DNA from: Candidatus Thalassarchaeaceae archaeon | Lineage (GTDB): Archaea > Thermoplasmatota > Poseidoniia > Poseidoniales > Thalassarchaeaceae | Reading direction: 5' to 3' | Assembly: GCA_029250605.1 (NCBI GenBank) | Contig: JAQXEZ010000014.1 | Location: forward strand, 124,001 to 188,000 | Length of the DNA stretch: 64,000 nucleotides | Shown: in pieces, positions 8,608 to 16,753 of the stretch | Layout of the letters: each line of letters begins with the position of its first letter | Numbering within the stretch: position 1 is the first letter of the stretch | The notes under the pieces: generated by a model | Told to the model about the DNA's origin: nothing | Databases searched by the model: none | What the model saw: only the letters and a program-made list of their open reading frames with translations | Position numbers and translations under genes: made by a program

Positions 8608-8958
8608 TCACATCGAGAGGGGGAGGAGCGTCTTCCAACTCGGTTGTGCGAGTTTCTTCGACTTTGGTCCCGTCATAGGCTGAGGGGTCTTGTGTGTGAG
8701 GACCCCATGCATCCCTTCAACGGTGAACTTGACCCTTAGTTCCACCATCCTATCCCTCTCTGCGGTAGTGGCCTGCTCGGCGTCAAGCTCGAATGAAGAG
8801 GATGGGTCTCCCGATTCGTTTACCAGGCTGAGAGTTGTGCCCGACAGACTGGCCCTGGGGGAGAAGTCGAAGTCTTGTGGGTCGTTCATGCTCACCTTTG
8901 CATCTATGACCAGTCGGTCGCGGATGGACACCTTGGTAATCTCGAATGACTTTGCCAC
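8608..8958 (-). CDS. Hypothetical small protein
   Basis: I do not recognise this 116-residue protein. It starts with GTG at 8958 and has alternating hydrophobic strands (MAKSFEITKVSIRDRLVIDAK; VELRVKFTVEGMHGVLTH) suggesting a small beta-rich cytosolic domain. It has no cysteines, signal peptide or membrane segment. It lies between the tRNA-Arg pair and the PKD lipoprotein, all on the minus strand. The codon use looks like the neighbours, and the antisense frame over the same stretch shows no better pattern. Confidence 0.55.
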   Translation of the reverse strand: MAKSFEITKVSIRDRLVIDAKVSMNDPQDFDFSPRASLSGTTLSLVNESGDPSSSFELDAEQATTAERDRMVELRVKFTVEGMHGVLTHKTPQPMTGPKSKKLAQPSWKTLLPLSM

Positions 8959-9004
8959 GTCACGGCCATAGAGTGGTGGTTGAAAGGTCTTCGCTCAAAG
9001 GTTT

Positions 9005-10174
9005 TCAGACGCTCACTTCGCTGACCCTCAGTACTAGAACCACGAATTGGGCTTCCAATGTCCAGTCGTTACCCTGATCGGGATCCACCCCGTCCACTGG
9101 TGTGTCGGGGTCGCATTCCAAAGCCGTGATTATCCAAAACCAGTCACCTTGTCCGAATCGTCCACCGGGGTCATTGAGTAGTGATTCCTCCAACGCTTCC
9201 TTCGAGTCCGCATATACTGTGTAATCGGATTGTGGTAGAGGGTTCATCTCGCTCCTCTCGATCGTTGCTGAGGAGTTCTGGGTGATGTTTTCTTGAGTGG
9301 TTGCGACGCTGTATGACCACCCTGAAGAGGGGTTGTCGACCTCGAGGGTGAAGTTATCCTCCGGCCACATGATCGGCAGAATGTCTCTAGTCAGAGTCAA
9401 GGTCGCTGTGAAGTCAATGAGCCTTGTTCCATCACCTGGGTGGAACTGGATCTCATGGGTTTCACCTTGTTCGAGATATCCTGACCATTCGTAGTCGACG
9501 TGTACCTCCTCCCATATGATTCGGAAGGAGCGGGAGATTACACGCAGTGTCCAGAGCGTGGTGTTTTTCCCACCACTGTCATCAGTAACCGTTACCGATC
9601 CCGTAATGTTCCCTGCCGAGGCGACGGTGAGTCGCGTCACCGCCCCGCTACCGTCTTCGTCATTGAGGGGGTCGCTGTCACCGTCCGAGTCTGTGCTTGC
9701 ATCGAAGTCCCAGACTATGTCAACACCACCTCCCTCTGGGTCGAACGATGAGCTGGCATCTAGTCTGGCCTCCTGTCCAGTCTTCACGAAGTCAGGAATG
9801 TCCAGGATGATCTCAGGAATTGCGTTTACGAAAACTGTGATGGTTGACGAATCGGAGTCGCCGTTGTCATTGTATACCTCTACTCTGACCTCGAAAACCC
9901 CTGCCTCATCGAAAAGATGGCTGATTACCCCCTGCTTTGTCGTCTTAGTCTCACCGTCCCCGAAGTTCCACCTGAATTCGTCGATTATTGTCGGTTCGGG
10001 GGTTGTTGAAGAACGGGCATCGAAGTTTACCGACTCTCCGGAATTTATCATGTCTCTATCCGCGGTGAGGCTCGCGTTCGGGCTACCGGGACCAATCCCC
10101 CCGCAACCAGCAAGAGATTGGGTCAGCATTAGTAGAATCAAGAGTGTTGAAGCCCTCCGTCCGCCCTCTTGCAT
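9005..10174 (-). CDS. PKD-domain surface lipoprotein
   Basis: The ATG at 10174 gives a clean lipoprotein signal peptide (STLLILLMLTQSLAGCGG), so this start is preferred over the in-frame upstream extension to 10249. After the lipid-modified Cys come two PKD-type beta-sandwich domains. The first has FRWNFGDGETKTT and VRVEVYNDNGDSD; the second has RLDASSSFDPEGG and DIVWDFDAS with an Asp-rich loop that may bind calcium. A C-terminal beta-rich region of about 170 residues is unassigned. PKD domains mediate protein or polysaccharide contacts in surface proteins and secreted enzymes. No catalytic domain is visible, so a binding or structural role outside the cell is likely. Confidence 0.82.
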   Translation of the reverse strand: MQEGGRRASTLLILLMLTQSLAGCGGIGPGSPNASLTADRDMINSGESVNFDARSSTTPEPTIIDEFRWNFGDGETKTTKQGVISHLFDEAGVFEVRVEVYNDNGDSDSSTITVFVNAIPEIILDIPDFVKTGQEARLDASSSFDPEGGGVDIVWDFDASTDSDGDSDPLNDEDGSGAVTRLTVASAGNITGSVTVTDDSGGKNTTLWTLRVISRSFRIIWEEVHVDYEWSGYLEQGETHEIQFHPGDGTRLIDFTATLTLTRDILPIMWPEDNFTLEVDNPSSGWSYSVATTQENITQNSSATIERSEMNPLPQSDYTVYADSKEALEESLLNDPGGRFGQGDWFWIITALECDPDTPVDGVDPDQGNDWTLEAQFVVLVLRVSEVSV

Positions 10175-10273
10175 GGAGCGAGAAAGGTGAGTCCCCCTCA
10201 TATGGGTGTTGGGCTCTGAAGATGAGAGTGGTCGTTTGGTAGGGTTCATGGACGATGGCGAGAGGGGGGGGGC

Positions 10274-10858
10274 GTGGATTCAGGAATTCTGGATGGCCTA
10301 AGGGTTCTTGGGTTCGATTTAGAGACTACAGGATTCAACCCAAGAGAGGATAGGGTGGTGCAATTCGCGCTGGTGGGGAGTGATTCAGATGGTTCTCATT
10401 TGAATCTTAATTCATTGGTTGATCCCGATTGCAGAATTCCAAGTGGGTCGAGCAGAGTGCATGGGATATTGGATGACGACGTTCGTGGAGCAGGTAGTTT
10501 CGAGGACCATCTCGATTCGATGAGTGAACTGATGGATGGTGCTGTTATTGTGGGGCACAATGTTGTAGCATTCGATTGGAGGTTCATGGAAATGGAATGC
10601 ATCAGGATTGGCAGAGAGGCTCCCAAGCCACTAGCGATTGTCGATACACTGGTTCTTGCCAGGAGTTTCGATGTCCCCGGTCGTCACAAGCTCGGATTAC
10701 TCTGCAAGAGGTTCGGGATCGGGCTAGAAAGATCGCATAGCGCTGATGCGGATGCAGGGGCGACTCTACTTCTACTGTGGAAGTTCATGAGGGCGTATCC
10801 GGAGGAATTCAAGGGGTCCGTGGAAGAAGTGCTGGACTCAATCGGAAGCCGACTCTAG
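10274..10858 (+). CDS. DEDDh 3'-5' exonuclease (DnaQ/RNase T superfamily)
   Basis: This is a single-domain exonuclease of 194 residues with a GTG start behind a purine-rich stretch. The catalytic motifs are intact: FDLETTG (first Asp and Glu, near residue 15), VGHNVVAFDWRFM (second Asp), and HSADADA (His and last Asp, near residue 155). It would remove nucleotides from DNA or RNA 3' ends with two metal ions. It is not fused to a polymerase, so it could be a proofreading, repair or RNA-trimming factor. Its 3' end overlaps the RecB-like nuclease gene by 21 bases, tail to tail. Confidence 0.88.
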   Translation: MDSGILDGLRVLGFDLETTGFNPREDRVVQFALVGSDSDGSHLNLNSLVDPDCRIPSGSSRVHGILDDDVRGAGSFEDHLDSMSELMDGAVIVGHNVVAFDWRFMEMECIRIGREAPKPLAIVDTLVLARSFDVPGRHKLGLLCKRFGIGLERSHSADADAGATLLLLWKFMRAYPEEFKGSVEEVLDSIGSRL

Positions 10859-11986
10859 GATTGGAGACCATGGAAGCACCTCTGACCAGTCCCCCAGGTG
10901 GACGATCCGGCCTTGGACCCTGACGCTCCCCAAGAACAGAAACCCCTCTAGCTCATCTTGCTCGAACTGCTTTATTTGCTCTAGTGCCTGTCCCTTGAGG
11001 ATAGCGCCGAATCGATAGTCGGAACCAGTAAGGGCCCCTTCATGGTCAATGGGTATGGCTCGCTCGAAAAGTGCAGCTCCCGAGTCGGGGTCTATCCTAA
11101 CGAGCTTGGTTACTTCGTCTCTGAAGGTCCCACCACCACCGAGTAGCCCCTCTCTCCTTGATACCCACCAATCCGGGCACCATGCCTTCCACTCGCAAAA
11201 TGAGCAAGCGGACTCACTGGGAGTTGCCTGAAATGGTGTTTCGGTGATCTCCATCGACTCCCATGCCTGGATTGCACCCTCCAATATGGAAGGCCCGTCT
11301 GCTACGTAGGCTGTCTCGTTGGAAGAGTACCAGCCCTCTGCAACAATAGATTTGTGTTCTGGGCTCCTCTGCTTCATTAGGTCTCTGTAGAATAGTAACT
11401 GCCTTCTGACCTTCGCGTCAAGTTCAGATCTCGGTGGCCTTCCAGTCTTGAGATCTGCAACTATCCAACCTTCTTCCTCTTCCCTATCAGGGTCCAGTAT
11501 CAATAGGTCTAGTCTTCCCATCAGCCTGCCACAATCTGATTCTAGGGTTGCCTCCGTTGCTAGGACGATTCCCTGGACTTGCCTCCAGACTTGAATCGAA
11601 ACATCAGAGAGTTCGAGTTTTGGCAATCCAGCCTTCTCGAAGAGGAAGCCCAGTGCACCGACTAGGCCATCGTGGGCCTTGCTGAGCATCTCAGTTTTCC
11701 ACCTAGGATGCCGTGGGGTATCCATGAACTGCTTCCTCTCTGCCTTCCAGTTTCTCTCGAGGACGTCTTTGGCTGTGGAATGGAACCAGCCCACTTCGTC
11801 CTCATCCCTATTCGAAATATCCAGATTGCACAAATCCTCTACGGTGTTGTGAATTGCGGTCCCCAGGGAAGCAGGCATGCTTGCCTTCCTAGGGAGTCGT
11901 TGGCGAGAAAGCCAGTATTTCCTCGGACACTCCTCGAACCTGTTCCACGAGGATGGGGAGATCTGGTAATCTTGGGTGGCTGCCAT
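10838..11986 (-). CDS. RecB/Cas4-like PD-(D/E)XK nuclease with Fe-S cysteines and an extra C-terminal domain
   Basis: The nuclease core is recognisable: SWNRFEECPRKYWLSRQR at the N-terminus with the first cluster Cys, GTAIHNTVEDLC, GRLDLLILDPD, the catalytic VADLKTGRPP, and QLLFYRDLM. Three further cysteines in CSFCEWKAWC complete the four-Cys set that binds a 4Fe-4S cluster in Cas4/AddB-type nucleases. About 110 residues follow the cluster (from REGLLGGGGTFRDE to the end) and look like a beta-barrel such as an OB fold; that is inference. The ATG at 11986 fits the domain start, although the frame is open to 12073. It is probably a DNA repair nuclease. No CRISPR or cas genes are nearby. Confidence 0.8.
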   Translation of the reverse strand: MAATQDYQISPSSWNRFEECPRKYWLSRQRLPRKASMPASLGTAIHNTVEDLCNLDISNRDEDEVGWFHSTAKDVLERNWKAERKQFMDTPRHPRWKTEMLSKAHDGLVGALGFLFEKAGLPKLELSDVSIQVWRQVQGIVLATEATLESDCGRLMGRLDLLILDPDREEEEGWIVADLKTGRPPRSELDAKVRRQLLFYRDLMKQRSPEHKSIVAEGWYSSNETAYVADGPSILEGAIQAWESMEITETPFQATPSESACSFCEWKAWCPDWWVSRREGLLGGGGTFRDEVTKLVRIDPDSGAALFERAIPIDHEGALTGSDYRFGAILKGQALEQIKQFEQDELEGFLFLGSVRVQGRIVHLGDWSEVLPWSPILESASD

Positions 11987-12057
11987 TCTATCCGTGTCCC
12001 ACAGAATTGAGGCGCGGAGGTGGGAACGATTAACACCATTGAGTGGATTGTGGAACC

Positions 12058-12861
12058 ATGGCGGACGGACCACTTGTCGAGGTAGACGAGGGTGTGAATT
12101 CTTCTGGCGCTCTTCTGGTGAGTTGTTTTCCCTCAGTTGGATTCGTTAGTAGCATCGTTGCGCACTTCTTAGTCGAAAGGCTCGAATTGGAGTTGGTTGG
12201 GGGAGTGAGGCATCCAAATCTCCCTCCGGTGTGCCTAGTCCAAGACGGTAAGCCGCTTCCTCCACTGAGGTTCTATGCGGGCGAGCCAATCTGCAATATG
12301 GAACAGTGCGACAAGATCGTTCTGATTGCCTCAGAGATCCAGATCCCTCCGGAGCTAAACCTCCCACTCTCATCCAGCCTAATTGATTGGATTGTGAACT
12401 CTGGTGTCAGTTCCACGATAATGATTGACTCATTCGCCCACGGGATAGAAAGCAGCCACAGCATTTTCGATGACGACGAGGGAATGGATTCAATGCTTGG
12501 AATAGGGTCTACCGACTCCACTCACGAATTGCTGAAGGGAATCGGGGTTCCGCTACTGAAGCAGGGAGTAGTGAGCGGAATGACCGGCGTGATGATGGGC
12601 GAATGCAGAAGGAGGGGGATTGATGCATTGGCCATCCTCGCCGAATCCGATGGTGAGATTGGCCAAGGGGCCATTCCAGATGCACGTGCTGCCGCTAGAA
12701 TCATCGGTTGCCTGGATGGGCTCCTTCCTGCCATTCAACTTGATCCAGAGCCACTGATGGAAGAGGCCCAGAGGATAGAGAGTCAGATCAGGGAGATGAT
12801 GGCGCTTCATCTCAACCCGCCACAGGACTCGGGCGGTACCTCGACTGGGATGTATGGTTAG
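12058..12861 (+). CDS. PAC2 family protein with C-terminal HbYX-type tail, paralog 2
   Basis: This is the second PAC2-family protein of the window, about 267 residues. It shares the layout of the copy at 6066-6836: FPSVGFVSSIVAHFLVERL at the start, ASEIQIP mid-chain, GVVSGMTGVMMGECRRRG and IPDARAAARIIGCLDG near the end. It finishes in G-M-Y-G, so the last three residues (Met-Tyr-Gly) fit the hydrophobic-Tyr-X motif by which activators and archaeal PAC2 chaperones dock into 20S proteasome alpha-ring pockets. This suggests a proteasome-binding role. The ATG at 12058 is preferred to the GTG at 12043. It ends exactly where convergent ligA ends. Confidence 0.85.
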   Translation: MADGPLVEVDEGVNSSGALLVSCFPSVGFVSSIVAHFLVERLELELVGGVRHPNLPPVCLVQDGKPLPPLRFYAGEPICNMEQCDKIVLIASEIQIPPELNLPLSSSLIDWIVNSGVSSTIMIDSFAHGIESSHSIFDDDEGMDSMLGIGSTDSTHELLKGIGVPLLKQGVVSGMTGVMMGECRRRGIDALAILAESDGEIGQGAIPDARAAARIIGCLDGLLPAIQLDPEPLMEEAQRIESQIREMMALHLNPPQDSGGTSTGMYG

Positions 12862-14973
12862 TCAGAACTCTCCGAGTGTGGACTGTCTCTCTTCTGGAAG
12901 GTCCTCGAGGATGGACCCGCCCAGCATCTCGTCCAACTCTGACTCGGATATCACGCGTACCCCCAGCCTGTTGGCCCTTTCCAACTTCGAACCAGATGAC
13001 TCGCCCGCGACAAGGAAGCTCAGGCTCCCGGATACCGAAGACACGACTTTGCCGCCTTGAGACTTGATGGAGAGTGAAATCTCCTTTCTGGGCCTGGTGA
13101 GTGTTCCAGTGATGCAGAAGGTAGAGCCCGAGAGTACTCCGTCGTTGGATGATTGCTCTCCGTGAATGATCTCAATCTGGTCATGGAGGTCGATTATCGC
13201 ATCCTTCCTCGCGGAGATGCCATCGAGTAGTAGCGTTGCCACTGTCTCACCCACCCTGTCTATTGAGACGAGTCTTCGGACCGCGTCCTCCCTGTCTTCT
13301 GTCATCTGTATGAGGTCCTCAAGGTCCCTCACCTCAGAGCAGACCAGTGTGGCTATCTCAGGACCTATCCGAGGAAGCCCGAGTGCAGAGATGAAGGTGC
13401 TGAATGTCATTAACCTGGTTGAGTTGAGCTCCTCCAGGACGTTGCTAGCGGATTTCTGCGCCATCCTCTCTAACCCAATCAGTTCGCTTTCACGCTCCTC
13501 CAGTCGGTAAAGGTCAGCCAGATTCGATACCAACCCGGATGAGCATAACTGTTCGGCAAGCTTCTCACCGATGCCGTCCATTCCAAGCTTTCTACACCAG
13601 TACAGGATTGCCCTCTCGAGGCGAGAAGGGCATTCTATGTTCATGCATCTGATGAAGGCCCCGTCCACGATGAGTGCTGTTGAGCAGCGAGGGCATTTTG
13701 TCGGTACTGATACCGATGACCTAGCAGGTAATGGTTCTGAGAAGGGGGTGCCGTCGGAGTGTGACCTGCCTGACAGGTCATCCTCGACTGCCGGCCCCAT
13801 CACCTCGGTGATTTTCGGGATTACGTCCCCCCTCCTGACCACCCTGACCCGGTCTCCCACCATTATGCCGAGGCGCTCGACCTCGCCCTTGTTGTGGAGC
13901 GTGGTGTTTTCGACCGTGACGCCCGAGACGACTACCGGGGCAACTCGTGACACGGGGGTTACGTTCCCGGTTCTACCCGTCTGCCAGAATACCTCCATCA
14001 GTACAGAGACAGCCTCCTCGGGGGGGAATTTCCACGCCAATGCCCAGCGAGGGTGATGTGCGGTCTCGCCGAGCAGGCCTCTCTTGTCGAGGCGGTCCAA
14101 CTTCACCACCACGCCATCGATCTCCCACTCGGCAGAGTCTCTGGATTGGAACCATTCCCTCGTCACAGCGAGGATGGCTTCGGTGGTGGATGAGTCGTCC
14201 TCGCCCGAGACCACGTTGTTCCCAGCCGCCTCTATCCCCAACTCACTTATCCAAGAGATGACTTCGGAGTCGAGTTTGAAGTCTGGAGGGTCGGGACTCT
14301 CGGGGTGCCGGTCCTGGCCGATAGGGAACTCTACGCCATATGCCAGGAACTTCAGGTCCTCTGGTCTTCCCTTTCCAGCATCTATGTACTTCTGGCGCAG
14401 TGCTCCTGCTGCGAGGTTTCTTGGGTTTGGTGCGATTTCCGAATACTTCTCCCTGAATAGTTGCAGGGGCATTACAACCTCCCCCCTGACATGGCAGTCC
14501 CCCTTCCAATCGAGTTTCTCGGGGACGTTCATCATCCTCCTTGCATTAGCGGTAACATCCTCTCCCCTTCTCCCGTTGCCCCTCGTAGCAGCCCTGACGA
14601 GCCTGCCTCTGCGGTACTCGAGGGAAAGGGCGGAGCCGTCGAGCTTGGGCTGACAGACGAACCTGCGCCCCTTGGCAGTAGTCTCGGCAACGAAGTGAGC
14701 CACCTCGGCATCCGAGGTGGCCTTATCCAGGCTCATCATTCTGAACAGGTGGTCCACCTTGGCCGAACCGGGAAGAGGGTCTGAGCCGACTCTGCTCAAT
14801 TGCGGATGATCCGGGGACAGGTTCTGGAGCTCATCCCTCAGTGCATCGAATTCAGCATCTGAAATCTCTGGCTTGGCCCTGTTGTAGTATAGCTCAGAGT
14901 GCTTCTCGAGTTGCTTCGCCAACCACTCGGTTCGGGCATCGGGGATGCCCTCCTCTGGATGGCCATCACTCAT
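12862..14973 (-). CDS. ligA: NAD-dependent DNA ligase LigA
   Basis: LigA seals nicks in DNA using NAD+ as AMP donor. All domains are visible in order: an N-terminal NMN-binding region (SELYYNRAKPEISDAEFDAL), the adenylation domain with the nucleophilic Lys near residue 110 (CQPKLDGSALSLEY), an OB fold (LGIMVGDRVRVVRRGDVIP), a four-Cys zinc finger (CPRC...CMNIEC), helix-hairpin-helix repeats and a C-terminal BRCT domain (GSTFCITGTLTRPRKEI). The length of 703 residues from the ATG at 14973 is close to bacterial LigA. Most archaea use ATP-dependent ligase, so this gene is of bacterial type. No ATP ligase gene is in the window. Confidence 0.96.
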   Translation of the reverse strand: MSDGHPEEGIPDARTEWLAKQLEKHSELYYNRAKPEISDAEFDALRDELQNLSPDHPQLSRVGSDPLPGSAKVDHLFRMMSLDKATSDAEVAHFVAETTAKGRRFVCQPKLDGSALSLEYRRGRLVRAATRGNGRRGEDVTANARRMMNVPEKLDWKGDCHVRGEVVMPLQLFREKYSEIAPNPRNLAAGALRQKYIDAGKGRPEDLKFLAYGVEFPIGQDRHPESPDPPDFKLDSEVISWISELGIEAAGNNVVSGEDDSSTTEAILAVTREWFQSRDSAEWEIDGVVVKLDRLDKRGLLGETAHHPRWALAWKFPPEEAVSVLMEVFWQTGRTGNVTPVSRVAPVVVSGVTVENTTLHNKGEVERLGIMVGDRVRVVRRGDVIPKITEVMGPAVEDDLSGRSHSDGTPFSEPLPARSSVSVPTKCPRCSTALIVDGAFIRCMNIECPSRLERAILYWCRKLGMDGIGEKLAEQLCSSGLVSNLADLYRLEERESELIGLERMAQKSASNVLEELNSTRLMTFSTFISALGLPRIGPEIATLVCSEVRDLEDLIQMTEDREDAVRRLVSIDRVGETVATLLLDGISARKDAIIDLHDQIEIIHGEQSSNDGVLSGSTFCITGTLTRPRKEISLSIKSQGGKVVSSVSGSLSFLVAGESSGSKLERANRLGVRVISESELDEMLGGSILEDLPEERQSTLGEF

Positions 14974-15030
14974 GATTGTGCAAAGGGGGCGAGTGCCTTC
15001 AAACTGACCTTCTGCATTGGTCAAACAGTG

Positions 15031-15108
15031 TGGTGGGCCTGCCAGGATTTGAACCTGGGTCGCGCGACCCCCAGCCGCGAAGTATAGGCCAAACTAACCT
15101 ACAGGCCC
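15031..15108 (-). tRNA. tRNA-Pro (anticodon GGG), with encoded CCA
   Basis: Read from 15108 downwards, acceptor GGGCCTG pairs with CAGGCCC and the discriminator is A. The T arm is CCAGG-TTCAAAT-CCTGG. The anticodon stem CGCGG/TCGCG (one G-U pair) carries loop CTGGGGG, giving anticodon GGG for CCC/CCU. CCA is encoded at 15031-15033. It follows the rpoN gene on the same strand and may share its transcript. Confidence 0.92.
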
Positions 15109-15156
15109 CAATTGGGCTCAATGCGAGCGAGCAATCAGTCAAAGCCCTGACGGACC

Positions 15157-15363
15157 TCATTGCTGCCTTTCGATGCTGAATGGGGCGACCTCGTCGATGA
15201 GGTCGATGTGCCCGACGAACATACGCCTGCAGCAATATCTCTCAAAGCCCAGATCGTGTAGTACCTGACCTGCGTCCTTTCCCTCTTCCACTGCATCCAG
15301 ATACTCCTGATACTTGTGAGCAATCACCTTTCCACAACTCCAACATCTTACTGGGATTAGCAT
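15157..15363 (-). CDS. rpoN: DNA-directed RNA polymerase subunit N (Rpb10-like)
   Basis: This is the small zinc-binding subunit that helps assemble the archaeal polymerase core with subunits D and L. It has the diagnostic MLIPVRCWSCGKVIAHKY start, with the CxxC of the zinc site, and the paired CC in FERYCCRRMFVGHIDLID. The start at 15363 gives the usual N-terminus; three extra codons lie upstream to 15372. It closes the eL18-uL13-uS9-rpoN operon, whose order is conserved across archaea. Confidence 0.97.
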   Translation of the reverse strand: MLIPVRCWSCGKVIAHKYQEYLDAVEEGKDAGQVLHDLGFERYCCRRMFVGHIDLIDEVAPFSIERQQ

Positions 15364-15372
15364 TTCTTCCAC

Positions 15373-15810
15373 CTACCTATACGACTTCTGCCACTTCTTA
15401 CGAGCACCGCGTCCCATTTGATGCTTGGGCTCCTTTCTACGTGGATCGTTGACCAACATCTTCCTCTCGAACCTGACGAACTCGTCCCTGAGCTCCTCGT
15501 CATCGCCCTCTGCACCGTCGTTATACTTCACCAGACCACGGGCTATTGCAGTGCGGATCGCGTCGACTTGACCCATCTGTCCGCCACCCTTGACGTCGAC
15601 GGAAATGTCCACTCTATCTATTCTGTTCATGGCCTCGGCGATCCTGATCGGCTCCAGTGCCTTTCTCCGAGCTAGCTCGGGTTCCATGATGTGGATTGGT
15701 TGCCCGTTAACCCTCACCCTTCCCTTGCCCGCCTTGATGGTCGCTCGGGCAATCGCTGTCTTGCGCTTGCCGCTAGTGTTCACGACCTTTGGGGCCTTCT
15801 TCTTTGCCAA
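15373..15810 (-). CDS. rpsI: 30S ribosomal protein uS9
   Basis: uS9 sits in the head of the small subunit, and its C-terminal tail reaches the P-site tRNA. The sequence has the family's [20 protein letters not shown] start, [19 protein letters not shown] in the middle, and the basic end [13 protein letters not shown]. The length, 145 residues, is normal for archaea. One base separates it from uL13 upstream. Confidence 0.97.
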   Translation of the reverse strand: MAKKKAPKVVNTSGKRKTAIARATIKAGKGRVRVNGQPIHIMEPELARRKALEPIRIAEAMNRIDRVDISVDVKGGGQMGQVDAIRTAIARGLVKYNDGAEGDDEELRDEFVRFERKMLVNDPRRKEPKHQMGRGARKKWQKSYR

Positions 15811-15811
15811 T

Positions 15812-16279
15812 TCACTCGCCTCCCCATCTCGAACCGTCCACTCCCAGGTGGGAGCTTATCTCGCCGAGTCGAACGTACTTGTTAGGGATGTTGCGAATGA
15901 TGTGCTCGGTCGAGCCCCACTCGTGCCCCTCTGGGAGGTCGTCTTTGGACAGGTTCTGTGGGGTGCCTATCATTACCCTCAAGTCCCTTAGCGCTCCTCT
16001 GCCGCTGCTGTTCTTCTGGTATGGGAGCATCCCCCTGACTGTCCTCTTGATTATCTTATCAGGCATCCTTGGGAAGAAGGGCCCCTTCCTTGCGTGATTG
16101 AGCTTGTACTTCGCCCTGTAGTCGCTTAGGACCTTTGTCCTCGGACCCGAGACTATCGCGTCCTCGGCATTGATGATGATGACCCTCTGTTGCCTACCTG
16201 ACTTCCTAGCTGAAATCATCTGCTTGGCGACCTGGCTGGCTAGGCGACCTAGGATCTTGTCTGTGGCATCGAAGACCAT
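15812..16279 (-). CDS. rplM: 50S ribosomal protein uL13
   Basis: uL13 is an early-assembling large-subunit protein. The start at 16279 ([20 protein letters not shown]) is canonical. The frame stays open another 48 codons upstream, but that part overlaps eL18 and is not family-like. Other recognisable blocks are [19 protein letters not shown] and [20 protein letters not shown]. It has 155 residues. It is seven bases downstream of eL18 and one base upstream of uS9, so the operon is tightly packed. Confidence 0.96.
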   Translation of the reverse strand: MVFDATDKILGRLASQVAKQMISARKSGRQQRVIIINAEDAIVSGPRTKVLSDYRAKYKLNHARKGPFFPRMPDKIIKRTVRGMLPYQKNSSGRGALRDLRVMIGTPQNLSKDDLPEGHEWGSTEHIIRNIPNKYVRLGEISSHLGVDGSRWGGE

Positions 16280-16286
16280 CGTTGAC

Positions 16287-16652
16287 TCAGACAAGGATTC
16301 GCACCCCCTTTCCGTTGGGGTTCTCTTCCATGAGTTCCCTGATGCTGAGTGTTCTTCCTCCGGATGCCTCGATCTTGGTCTTAGCACCATCACTGAAGCT
16401 GAATGCTGCAACCGTCTGACCACCGCTTATCTCTCCACTGCCAAGGACCTTACCGGGTACGAGGACGGTCTCCTTCTTTGCAGAGTGACGGGAGATGTGG
16501 CTTAGGTTGGGTTGGGCCCAGTTTTTCCTGCTGGTCTCCAGCCTTGATGCGGTGTCCCTCCAGATTGGAGAACCAGTTGAGCGCCCTTGATTCTTCAAAT
16601 CGCCGATGAGGGAAACGAGTGCTGTATTGGTCTTCCTGTCTGGCTTACTCAT
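16287..16652 (-). CDS. rpl18e: 50S ribosomal protein eL18
   Basis: This is an archaeal/eukaryotic large-subunit protein with no bacterial counterpart. The sequence shows the eL18 pattern: LISLIGDL-like helix near the N-terminus, SRHSAKKETVLVPGKVLGSG in the middle and AAFSFSDGAKTKIEASGG near the end. It has 121 residues. It is first in the ribosomal operon here. The rpoD gene that often precedes it in other archaea is absent and is replaced by the giant surface-protein gene. Confidence 0.95.
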   Translation of the reverse strand: MSKPDRKTNTALVSLIGDLKNQGRSTGSPIWRDTASRLETSRKNWAQPNLSHISRHSAKKETVLVPGKVLGSGEISGGQTVAAFSFSDGAKTKIEASGGRTLSIRELMEENPNGKGVRILV

Positions 16653-16711
16653 AGCATCCCCTCATGGTTAGGTATCGCGGCCACCCAAGTCGGTGTTATG
16701 AATCCTGCGGG

Positions 16712-16725
16712 CGCCCCTAGGGGCG
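16712..16725. promoter_or_regulatory. Perfect 14-base GC-rich palindrome upstream of the ribosomal operon
   Basis: CGCCCCTAGGGGCG reads identically on both strands. It lies about 29 bases past the giant gene's stop and about 60 bases before the eL18 start, in transcription order. It could be a terminator-like hairpin, although its loop would be minimal, or a protein-binding site for the operon. Its role is unknown. Confidence 0.35.
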
Positions 16726-16753
16726 GCAAAGCAGCACCACTACCGAGACTGGG

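Noticed and set aside
9516-10190. Long plus-strand open frame opposite the PKD lipoprotein gene
   Set aside because: The minus-strand gene has a lipobox signal peptide and PKD motifs. The plus frame is Ser/Pro-rich and lacks any domain pattern.
10838-11986. Cas4 of a CRISPR system
   Set aside because: The nuclease and Fe-S motifs are shared with general RecB-like repair nucleases, and there is no array or any other cas gene in the window.
14084-14653. Plus-strand open frame of 189 codons inside ligA
   Set aside because: It is antisense to the adenylation domain of ligA, is Ser/Pro-rich and shows no recognisable motif.
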